From Lycium barbarum (Eukaryota > Streptophyta > Magnoliopsida > Solanales > Solanaceae), in the NCBI RefSeq assembly GCF_019175385.1, contig NC_083346.1:82784543-82848542 (forward strand): DNA of 64,000 nt, read 5' to 3'. Numbering within the stretch: position 1 is the stretch's first letter; every line of letters starts with the position of its first letter. Shown piece after piece: positions 49,092 to 59,551 of the stretch. The translations under genes were made by a program, and so were the position numbers. The notes beneath the pieces are model-generated. The model saw nothing but the letters and a program-made list of their open reading frames with translations. It was not told the origin of the DNA and searched no databases.

Positions 49092-51587
49092 TGTTACACA
49101 TCGGAAAAAATTTCGTTCATGCACAGTGAATAGACTGACAAAGAGTACGACTTATGTGATTTTTTGATAAGTAATAAATAGCGTTTGACGATCCTAATTG
49201 AAATTTTAAAGACATTGGAGTGAGGGAAGAAAGTTGTAAAGGAAGGCAAGGCATACGTTGTGTATCAGAAAGAATTATGAGCAACGAGTCAATGATGATT
49301 TAATGATGCTTTGGAGAAGAGTAATAATGTCCCTTAGATTGGTATTGAAGTGTTAAACAAGTGTTAAGAAGGTTCCATAAGGATTGGAGACCAAACGAAA
49401 CGACGAGAACGACTTCGGAAAAACTGTGAATTACATGACCACATTATACGGCCCGTGGAACTTTATACGGACCGTATAATGGTCTGTATAACCTAACAGC
49501 AATGAAGTGTTCCAAGGTGGTGAACCATGACCACTTGTACGGACCGTGCAATGTTCCACAGATCGTACAAGTGTCCGTGGAAGTCCCGACGGGCTGAGTT
49601 ATTCCAAGTATTTAAATGTGATCTCACTTCATTATATTCATTCTCCTCTCTTCTCCACTTCTCTCCAAGCTTCTAGAGTGTTCCACACACAGTTCATATA
49701 CAAGAATACAAAGGAAAGCAAAGATCAATATCAAGAATTCAAGTGAATCAAGTGCAAGAAGCCCACTAGGGTTCCTCCAAGTCAAGAATTCTCTTAGGAG
49801 TGAAGCTAGGGTTTTCCAAGTGAAGTATTGCCAACCAAAAACTCGATCCTACGCATTCAAAGGTGAGTTTCATGATTATTCCATGTCGTTTAAGATACGG
49901 AAAAGTTGAAACACTTGGATTATGGAAGGAAATGGAAAATGGATTACAAAAGATGAGATTAGTGGCAATTGTGAATAGTAGATTAATACGAATCATGAAT
50001 CTTGATATGTTGAGATTGTAAATATGTTATGAATGAAATTTAGAACATGGAATAAGTATTATATGTGAGAAAATGCAATAATGAACTATGACCATGATTA
50101 TGGAGAAATAGGAGTGAAATTACGAAATGCGAATGACGTAGATGAATGATGATTGTTGCCGACTATATTGTAAATGTTGTTAGGATTGTTTGGGAGTTGA
50201 AATATGATATGGAGAAAGTAATAGAAACAAAGGAAATTCTACCCAATTTCCCCTAGAAATGGTAAGCACGTTTAAGTAATCGATTAGCTAATGTTAATGT
50301 GAATTCTCTTGAAGGTGGAAACGTGAGAATTGACGGAGAACAAGCAAGCGATAGAGTAGTTAAACGTAAAAGGTATGTGAGGCTAGTCCTTTCTTTCTAT
50401 AGCATGAATCCGATGGCATGATTATTCTTTCTTCTCCATGAATCCTCTATATCTCGGAAAACTAATAGCCTATGTTCATGAATAGCCATATGAGATGAGA
50501 GATACATTATGAGTTCAATAATGATGATGATGAGTTAAGTATAAAGATTCTAGAGTTCATGATATGATGTCCCTATAACGCTAATGATGTCGTATGTTGT
50601 ATTCACTCACCTTATATATTATTTCCTTCAAGGTGAGGCAGAATACCATGAAGTTAATGATGTCATTTATCGTATACACTCACCTTATATACTATTTGCT
50701 TCAAGGTGAGGCAGAATACTTATAAATGTTCCATAATGGAATCGGGGGTTCACGACCTTAGGTCACCTCGATAAATTATAACTATCTTTGAGTTATTATA
50801 CATGCATTATGATGAGTATATGTTGATGATATTACACCGTGCCTATACGGCACGGGCAGACACACCATTGCAGTGGGCAGCTTATACCCCAAACGTGGGA
50901 GGCCTAGACGCAGGTTAATTATTATCACACCGTGCCTATATGGACGGGCAGTTTATACACTTATACATTTATGCATACATAGTATGATGATGATTATGAA
51001 GTAAGCCAACATGCATTATTTCTTTTATAGTTGACAGTCAGTTACAGATTGCTCCTTATTTGATTCTTCCTTTATCTCATTGACGTATTGTTATTGCTTA
51101 TGCTTCTCATACTCAATACAATGTTCGTACTGACGTCCGTTTTCTTTGGACGTTGTGTTCATGCCCACAGGTAAACAAGGAGGTGATCTTGATCCAAACT
51201 CGTAGGAGCCAGTAGCTGATTTGAGAGCACTCCATTATTCTGGAGGTGCCTTTGATTATTATTTTGTGTACATATGTATATCTTGGGCACGACGGGGTCC
51301 TGTTCCGTCCCTATGTTTAGCACTCTAGTAGAGGCTCGTAGATACGCAGTGTGGGTTATATGGTCTCACGAGGTTACTACTGTATATACATATATATATT
51401 ATCATTTTGATAGCCGAAAGGCTTATGTCTATAAAAGTATCTATGTTCTCAAATGAAAAATGATTCCCTTATAATTTGAGCATGAATTTGATAAAAAAAC
51501 GCTTAATGGGTATGATGAGTAGTAGAACGAGTGGTGCTCGGTGGTTAGCCCCGGGTACCCGTCACGGCCCCTAGTTGGGTCGTGACA
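49092..51587 (+). mobile_element. C: 3' LTR (2496 bp)
   Basis: TGTTACACATCGG to GGGTCGTGACA. Signals: palindrome cluster (49443-49570), TATA-like TATTTAAAT (49609-49617), donor AAG|GTGAGT (49863), acceptor-like CTTGAAG (ends 50314), block 50315-50372, donor AAG|GTATGT (50373), hairpin array (50835-50960), stem-loop 1 ACGTCC/GGACGT (51133-51153), acceptor CACAG|GT (ends 51170) and stem-loop 2 GACGGG/TCCGTC (51291-51309). The flank is LTR G, so C is inserted in G; ACAGC (51588-51592) would be the duplicate. Confidence 0.93.
49443..49617 (+). promoter_or_regulatory. Palindrome cluster and TATA-like box in the C 3' LTR
   Basis: TATACGGCCCGTG, TATACGGACCGTATAA and GTACGGACCGTGC lie 40-170 bp before TATTTAAAT. 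Same arrangement as in N and L. Confidence 0.6.
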
Positions 51588-53951
51588 ACAGCGTCCAAAG
51601 AAAATGGACGTCAGTACGAACATTGTACTGAGTATGTAAGGCATGAGTGAAATAAACATAATAGAGAAATCATAAGACATAAGATGAAGACATAACCTGC
51701 TTAACCTTTAAGAGTGGATACATTTCATACATATAACATATATAATCGTAGTACATGTATCGCCATAGCACATACATGACCATATCGTATATATACCATC
51801 ATCGTTAACCCGCGTCCGGGTAACCATCCTATGCCGCCCACTAGTGGTGTCATGCCCGACCCTCTAGGCTCGATGTAAACATAGCAGCCCACCTTAGCGG
51901 TGACATGCCCGACCATTTAGGCACGGTGGAATCGTATGCAGCTCGCCTTCGCGGTGACATGCCCAGCCATGTAGGCACGGTGGAATCGTATCGTCATATA
52001 CCCATCGTGAGCACTTCATAGACTTATCATTATTATACATCTCATAGCCATATTATGACCTTATCATAACTAGCATCACTATATCTTTATCATCAAAACA
52101 TACATTAGAAGTTGAAGACAACTATGGCTATGTCGGGGTGACATAAGGTCGTGAACCCCCAATTACATTATGGAGTAATCCTAATCATCATATCTCACCT
52201 AGAGGGGACTAACATTTTAAGGTGAGTGTACACAAGGAAAAGCATCAATGGAACCATACTTAGGATCATTAACCTCATGGACATCGTATCTCACTTTAAG
52301 ATTCTTTATACTTACTCATCGTCATCATTATCATCGTATTCATGACATATTTATCATCTTTATCTCATAAGAAGCTCTTTATCAATGTTGACTCATAGTT
52401 CCCGGAATCTAAGAAAGTCATGGAGAGGTAGGGAAAATAATATCGAAGGAATCATATAAGGTTCATTAGCTTCGTAGGAATGTCATATCATGAGCTTTAG
52501 GACTTCTAGACTTATATTCATCATCAGTATTTTCATGCTCGTAACGCATCTCTTTTCTTTATCTTGTATGAAGCTCTTTATAATCGTAGACTCATAATTT
52601 CCGATGTGTAGGAAAATCATGGAAAGATAGGAGGATTCATGCCATAGGAGTCATGCCTTAGAAAGAAGGGACTAGCCTTACATACCTTTTTGTTTAGCTA
52701 TTCTATCTCTTGCTTGTTCTCCTTCAACGCTCACGTTGTCACCTTCAAGAGAGTTCACAATAACATTAACTAATCGATCACATGAACATGCTCAACTAAA
52801 GCTAGAGAACATTGGGCAGCATTTCCTTTGTTTATACAACTTTCCCCATATTATATATCAACTCCCAAACATCTATAATGACAATCACAATATTATAACC
52901 AATAATCTTCATTCACTCTACCTTATCCACATTTCACAATTTCACTTTAATTCATCCATAATCATGGTCGTAGTATACTAGTATGTTTTCTCACATATAA
53001 TGCTTATCCCATGTCCTTAATATCATTTATAGCATAATCATAATCACAATATAACAAGAATCATGACTCATCCCAAGCTACTACTTAAAATCTCATTATT
53101 CTCATCTTTATAACCCATTTTCTATCTACTTTCATAATCTAAGTCTTTCAACCTCACAATATCTTAAACAACATGGAATGATCATAAAACTTACCTTAGA
53201 TAGTGTAGGAATAAGCCTTGAGCGGAAATACTCCTCTAACAACAAAACCCAAGTTCACTTCCATTGGAATTTCTTGGCTTGGATGAACTTCAATGAGTTT
53301 CATACACTTGATTTTTTTGGTTTGATGAAGTTGATCACAAATATCTCTTGAGTTCTTGTGGATGAAGAGTGAAGAGCTCTCTAGAATGTTCTTGAAGTGT
53401 GGAGAGGAGAAATGAAATAAATTGAATGGTGTTGGGTCCTTATATCATTTTTAAAAATCTGTCCCGACACCAATCTACTGACCAACATACGGTCCGTATC
53501 TTTTCTACTGGCCATATTTCTGGCCATAGATTTGGTCCAGTGAAAGAGCCATTCTGGGCAGAACATACGGCCAGTATATTTTATACGGCCAGTATGTTGG
53601 ACCGTATGTTGCTCAACCTTTCGGAATTCATTCTCGTCGACTCGTTTGATCTCCAATTATTATGGAACCTTCTTAACACTTGTTTAACACCTCATTACCA
53701 ATCTAAGGGACGTTATAACTCTTCTCCAAAACATCCTTAAGCCATCACTAACTCGGTACTCGTTAATCCTTCTCAATACATAACGTATACCTTGTCTTTC
53801 TTGGCAAACTTTCTTCTCTTACTTCGAATGTCTTTGAAATCTCAATTAGGATCATCAAATGCTATTTCTTACTTATCGAAACATCGTATACCTCGTGCCC
53901 TTCGTTAGTCTATTCACTGTACGTTAACGGGAAAATTTCTGAGGTGTAACA
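51588..53951 (-). mobile_element. G: minus-strand LTR (family C type), left end cut by C
   Basis: Starts in the conserved GCGTCC...GGACGT stem (minus-strand sense) and ends in GAGGTGTAACA (LTR start TGTTACACC) at 53951. Minus-strand signals: palindrome cluster (53483-53607), TATA-like GATATAAGG (53438-53446), donor AAG|GTAAGT (GT at 53194-53193), acceptor-like CTTGAAG (52749-52743), 57-nt block 52686-52742, donor AAG|GTATGT (52685-52684) and hairpin array (51800-51990). No polypurine tract follows on the right. It is a solo or 5' LTR inserted in H. Confidence 0.88.
53483..53607 (-). promoter_or_regulatory. Palindrome cluster in G
   Basis: Repeated ATACGG(N)CCGTAT-type units and ATACGGCCAGTAT variants upstream (minus sense) of the TATA-like box. 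Confidence 0.6.
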
Positions 53952-54028
53952 CACACGAAGTCTCAAAACAATCTTAAAGTAAGTAATGCAATCCAACACA
54001 CATGCCGATTTCGACATGTTAACAGAAT

Positions 54029-54245
54029 GGTCCCTTCGGACAGCGGCTTCCGGCTAGTATCACAATAGTCCCTTCGGAGATCCGCTTCCAGCATAATAAT
54101 GATGGCCCCTTCGGGCAGCCGCTTCCGGCTTAATAATGATGGACCCTTCGGGCAGCCGCTTCCGGCTTAATAATAACGGCCCCTTCGGGCAGCCGCTTTC
54201 GGCTTAATAATAATGGCCCCTTCGGGTAGCCGCTTCCGGCTTAAT
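54029..54245. repeat. 37-bp minisatellite with GCCCCTTCGGGC hairpins
   Basis: Six units spaced 36-38 bp (starts near 54031, 54069, 54106, 54143, 54180, 54216). The middle units hold GCCCCTTCGGGC, a 4-bp stem with a CTTC loop, then CCGCTTCCGGCTTAATAAT. It occupies the LTR position where the other families have different GC-rich arrays. Not CRISPR: the units are continuous and lie in an LTR. Confidence 0.85.
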
Positions 54246-55409
54246 ATCACCATCATATCAACATAAACTCAATCCACAAATATCAATTTCAATTCATATC
54301 AATACAAAGGGATGAGACTATGGAATGTAAACAGAAATCGTAAATGAAATGAATTAGTAAAATCTCGCACCACCTTCGAAGTGGTTTTTAAATTGAAACT
54401 TTATGTTTCCTTTAGTATAAAACTCATTTCTTCGAAATCTTTAGTAAAACAATATACACATCTCAACTTGGCACCTTATGGGTGTTCCCTTCAGAACAGA
54501 ATAGGAGTACAATATCAATAATCCATCATAAGAAACATTTAGACCTTACTCGTCTAAGAATGGAATCATATGGAGTACATATAGAATGAATAATAACAAG
54601 AATCATGCCAAAGGAAGAAAGGTTTGCCTTACATACCTTGTCGCTTACGTGATTAGCTTAACTTATGCTTCCAAACACTGGCCAATCTACAATCAAGGTA
54701 AACAAAACCGTAGACAACTTGAAAGAGGTTCATATACTTCTCTAAGCTCGTAATTATCTTCCGTAAATTGGGGCAACATTTTCCCAGTAATCTTCGCTTC
54801 CCTTTAATTCCAATTCAATTTAACAACACAATCAACAACCAACAACAACAACGAACATCTCATATAAGCCTCTTTAAACTCAAAGCATAAACTCCCAAAG
54901 ATATACACCAAAATAGCCCGGTATACACTTTGTATGCGATATCTTCACACACTTTATTCTCCCAAATTCAAGAACAACAATTTATCAACAACATCAAACA
55001 ATATTAACAATCATTTTATATCAATATCCAACTAATTCTATCCATTTAATCATACCAAAACAGCCCCCAAGTTATTTGATATCCAAAAATGATAACCGAA
55101 TTTTCAACGTCATTTTCTCTATTGTAACCCGTCAAATCTATCAATGACCATGGTAAGAACATCACTAACATTTTAAAAATACCTTATATAATCAGCCACC
55201 ACGAAACCAACATCCCCCAAGTTCAACTTTTAGCTTAAAACGACGGCAACAACTTGTTCTATGCTTTACCCTTCACGAGCCTCAGGATTCGGGACCTCGA
55301 ACTTGCTCGATTATCCACTTTCTCTCTCTAACTCTCCTCGCTCTCTCTCTCTCTCTAAAAGTTTGTGAACTGCTTCATGTGTAAATGAATGTATTTGTAT
55401 GAATTTATC

Positions 55410-55421
55410 CCTTATATATGG
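55410..55421 (-). promoter_or_regulatory. TATA box of LTR H
   Basis: CATATATAAGGG on the minus strand, about 570 bp from the LTR start, upstream of the donor-like site. Confidence 0.5.
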
Positions 55422-55997
55422 GTCTTGGGTCTGTTCAAACCCACCTTGAGTCGGGTTGGGCCGAGCCCACTGCCCAACTTGACCTTTCTATTTTAAAACA
55501 TCCATAACTTTTTATTCCTATGTCACATGAAGGCCCACGACCTATGGTTGGAAAGGTATTTAAATTATCTACAACTTTAATTTATGGAGGTTTCCCAAAT
55601 CCCCAAATAATAATGGGGTTATTGCCTCCCGAAGTCAGATCACCCGAAAACGTAACTTAAAAACATCTTTTTGGAGGGCTTACACTTGGATTTGACTCAA
55701 GGGTCCTTCTTGAGTTGTGTTTAACTTCACATATATTGTCCATATAACTTCTCATACGTCCTTTATGAAAACCCCATCATGTGGGCCCCACCTCAGCTTA
55801 CGGTTACAAGGCTATATATCTTTTAACGTATCATTCCAGTCATATTGTACGAACTCCAAATATCATACTCATGCTATCCTCATGCTAATACAGTAGAATT
55901 TCATTCTTCATACTTGTAATATTTGCTCCTCCTTGTGCTCACATTAAGCCATCTGCAGCCTTAATAACGCAGAATTTTCTGGGGTGTAACACATACC

Positions 55998-57225
55998 TTA
56001 CGATAATGGCGTCTCATCTTGAACCTCTTTCGGGGGTGGAAACAGTTGCAGATATTTAGACTTCATGTCTTCTTCCGCTTGTCAAGTCATTTCCTCTCGA
56101 TTATTGTTTCTCCACAAAACCTTAACCGAGGCTACCTCTTTATTTCTAAGCTTCCGTACTTGCCGATCTAATATGGCTATAGGCACCTTTTCATAAGCCA
56201 ACTTCTCTGTAACTTGAATATCATTCACTGGCACGATTCTAGCTGGATCTCCAACACATTTGCGGAGCATCGACACATGAAAGACTGGGTGGACTGATTC
56301 AAGCTCTGCAGGTAAATCCAGTTCATAAGCTACTTTGTCCACCTTATGTACAATCTAATAAGGTCTGACATATAGAGGACTCAATTTTCCCTTCTTACCA
56401 AATCTCATCACACCCTTCATCGGTGATACCTTCAGGAATACCCAATCATCAACTTGGAATTCCAAGTCTCGCCGACGGTTGTCTGCATAAGATTTATGGC
56501 GACTTTGGGCTGTCAACAATCGATCTCGAATAACCTTGATCTTTTCCACCGCTTGTTGGATCAACTCTGGACCTATTAGTTGTACCTTTCCTACTTCAAA
56601 CCACCTAATTGGCGCTCTACACTTTCTTCCATACAGAGCTTCATTTGGATGCTAGAATGATAACTGTTGTTATAGACAAATTCAATTAGTGGCAAATATC
56701 CTCCCAATTGCCTCCAAAATCCAGCACACATGCCCGCAACATATCCTCTAAGGTCTGAATAGTGCATTCCGCTTATCCATCAGTTTGTGGATGAAATGCT
56801 GTGCTAAGCCTCACTTGAGTTCCCAAACCTTCTTGAAAGGACTTCCAGAATTTAGCAGTAAATTGTGCTCCTCTATCTGTGATAATAGATATTGGGATGC
56901 CGTGAAGTCGTACTATCTCCTTAAGATACAACCTTGCATAATCTTCTGCTGAGTACGTAGTCCTGACCGAAAGAAAATGGGCTGATTTCGTGAGTCTATC
57001 AACTACCACCATATGGAGTCATACTTGTGCCGGGAACGAGGTAAGCCTACAATGAAGTTCATGTAAATCACTTCCCATTTCCAAGTTGGAATTTCCATCG
57101 CTTGCAACAATCCTCCTAGCTTCTGATGTTCAATCTTCACTTACTGACAATTTGGACATTGAGCTAAAAATTCTACTATGTCCTTCTTCATTCATCCCAC
57201 CAATATATTAGCTTAAGATCATGAT
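55998..57225 (-). pseudogene. pol: I: pol fragment (integrase and chromodomain), broken
   Basis: Minus-strand frame pieces from a degraded zinc domain (YHDLKLIYWWD, near 57190-57220) through [33 protein letters not shown], the GRKC-like region, DDWVFLKVSPMKGVMRFGKKGKLSP and VAYELDLPAELESVHPVFHVSMLRKCVGDPARI to NNNREEMT. Stops or shifts lie near 57012, 56773, 56600-56700, 56355 and 56082-56084 (TGG to TGA). It ends in a stop at 55998-56000. Nothing of gag, protease, polymerase or RNase H remains; the right end is cut at about 57225. Closest to the I/C type (PVNDIQVTEKLAYEKVPIA) rather than A or B. Confidence 0.87.
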
Positions 57226-57800
57226 AGCTAACCCTAAGACTTTCGCATTTATTTCGATTTAAACTTGGAAGAGGCAAACTCGGGATTGAGAAAGATTAAT
57301 TAACAAGACTTTGGGGCGTTAACCCTCATCTAATGGAAATCGACCTAGGGATAGGCGACACCACTTGTAGCCATATTCGGGTGTTCTTAATGCTCCTAAT
57401 TGCTTTAGGGATATTCAATTAGGTAGTCTAGTTAGTCTTCGGAAGAAGCTAATTTAGAGTCATTATCCGAGGCTAAGTAATATAAACTCACCATTATTTG
57501 TAAATCATGAAGTACATTGGATCGTTACTTGAGTGTAGTTTCCCTTGTATCCATGCTTGTGGCCATTGATCATTTTACTTGCTTTCTAGGTTAGTTTACA
57601 TTTTTGCATTAGTTAGAATTTTCTCTCAAACAAAATCAAAATATTATCTATTGTTTGGCATAGCTATTATTGGTGATAATTCCTACTTTTCCTAATCGCC
57701 TATATATTGTTCTCTGTGGGATTCGACCCCGACTCATAGTTGGGTAAATTATATTTGCATACGACCGTGCTCATTCTAATTAATAGGGTGGATTTGGACG
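57226..57800. other. Unclassified fragment, probably repeat-derived
   Basis: About 575 bp with no long frame. It contains CTGTGGGATTCGACCCCGAC followed by TTGGGTAAATTATATTTGCA (about 57714-57760), a block I recall only vaguely from plant retrotransposon ends. It joins pol fragment I on the left and the body of LTR K on the right, both truncated. Exact edges are uncertain by some tens of bases. Confidence 0.4.
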
Positions 57801-59436
57801 TTATCAATATGAATGTGTTATAAATGATGTTAAGATCATGAAAATGGGCATTGTATATGAATGGACGAAGTCGGGTGATATGACCATGAATATGGGTGAA
57901 TTGGGAGCGAATTGAGAAATCTAGATAATGGGGCTAATGTAAATGATTAATGGCCATTGTTATGGAGTTGTGAATGTATTGTTGACGTTTGAGAGTTGAA
58001 TTACGATATGGAGGAATGTTGTATAAATAAAGGAGATGTTGTCCAATTTTCTCTAGCTTTAGTCATATATGCTAGTTGTCGACTCTAACGATAGTATGAC
58101 CTTAATGAAAGTAGACACGCGATCTTCGGAGGAGGACGTGCAAGTATAGAATAGTTGATCAGAAAGGTATGTAAGGCTAGCCCTTCTTTCATAAGGCATG
58201 GTTCTTTGGCCAAACGTCTAAATCTTCTACAAGACTATGATTTCTTCAAGTGATTTGATCTTCCGAGCTAGTAAGCTCACGATCCTCGATACACTATGAT
58301 TGTACTAGATCCCTCGTATGACGAGTCTGCCTAGAAAGATAGACGTGATGAATGACGATAATAGTGATAATGATAGTAATGATGATGAGAATAATATGAT
58401 GTTAAAGGTGTCTACGGGCTATTGTATGTACGTGTGCCTATGAAGGGCTATAATAAGACCCCGAGCTTATGATGTCGGGTAGAATGTATGTATATGAATA
58501 TGTATAGAGTATATATGTGATTATGAAACGCGCGCGCACTTCTGCAGAAGGTACGGATAACCCTGATGCCTTGGTAGGGCCAGGTATGTATGACCTTGAG
58601 CCTTGGTTGGCCAAGTATGTATGAAACACCGAACCCTCGTGGTCGGGCATACTATATTTGTACATATATATGCTACGTATATGACATCTACATGAGTACG
58701 AATATGTTATGTATATGAGATGTAAACGATACGAATGTGAGTAAGGATATGTAAATGGTTACGGGTACGTATATGGAGCTATGTACACAAATATGCATTA
58801 GAAATGAAAGGTTCCTATGTAAGGCAAGTAAGTGCCTGTGACGATGATATTACTGTTTCCCATCTTGTGCTAATTCTCATGATTGTTCATTATGCTTCTA
58901 TATCGATATTGATCATGCTTTACATACTCAGTACATTCTCCGTACTGACTTCCTTTTGTTTGTGGACGCTGCGTCATGCCCGCAGGTGCACAGCGAGACA
59001 GACTTGATCCTTAGCTGCTTTCTCAGAGATTACATAGCAGAGCTCCATTTCATTCGAACCCGTAGCTTTTGGGTACTTATTATTTTGTGTACATAATTAT
59101 GGGCATGGCGGGGTCCTGTCCCGCTCATGTGATATGTTATACTCTTCTTAGAGGCTTGTAGACATGTGTATGTGGTTAGATGTGTTTGGCCTTGTCGGCC
59201 TATATTTTGTATATCATTTTGTTGGCCTCGTCAGCCCATGTACATTGATGTGGTATAGATGCCTATGATGATATAAGAAATGTTGTCATCTAATGGGACT
59301 AGTATGATGGATGACTAGAATGCATGATTTGATTTATGGCTCACTTAGATGTTATGTGAAAGTATGTCAAGGGCGTGCCCGGGTGGGACAGCACCGGGTG
59401 CTCGTCGCGGCCCCCCCCCCTAGTCGGGTCGTGACA
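57801..59436 (+). mobile_element. K: 5'-truncated + LTR
   Basis: Starts at the TATGAATGTGTTATAAATGA region that N has near 29546 and ends in GGGTCGTGACA at 59436. Donor AAG|GTATGT (58167), hairpin array (58440-58660), TCAGTAC/GTACTGA (58928-58948), acceptor CGCAG|GT (ends 58985), stem-loop 2 GGCGGG/CCCGCT (59107-59125). No primer site follows. A C10-12 run near the end (59411) is a local expansion. Confidence 0.8.
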
Positions 59437-59551
59437 ACTCTGAAGCTCTAGGATATGAATAAGATACAATACAAACTCTGCTGGAGAGATGGGAATGAAC
59501 ATATTGAATACTTTAGGTTGGCTTACCATACCACAGTTATCTGAGATCACA
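59437..59551. other. Short unassigned sequence between K and L
   Basis: 115 bp without recognisable feature. It continues at 61942 on the other side of solo LTR L, so 59437-59551 plus 61942-62067 (about 240 bp) was one stretch before L inserted. Confidence 0.5.
59547..59551. repeat. Target-site duplication of L (TCACA)
   Basis: TCACA here and at 61937-61941 flank L exactly. Confidence 0.93.

Larger units (their letters stand above)
53952..55991 (-). mobile_element. H: minus-strand LTR, left end cut by G
   Basis: Ends in GGGGTGTAACA at 55991 (LTR start TGTTACACCCC). Minus-strand signals: TATA box CATATATAAGGG (55410-55421), donor AAGG|GTAAAG (GT at 55269-55268), acceptor GATTGTAG (54694-54687), 50-nt block 54637-54686, donor AAG|GTATGT (54636-54635) and a hairpin minisatellite (54029-54245). 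Subfamily distinct from C and G. The pol stop of fragment I is only six bases away, with no polypurine tract between, so H may be an independent insertion rather than I's own LTR. Confidence 0.82.

Noticed and set aside
54029..54245. Possible CRISPR-like array
   Set aside because: Units are contiguous 37-bp minisatellite repeats without unique spacers, inside a plant LTR, and there are no cas genes.
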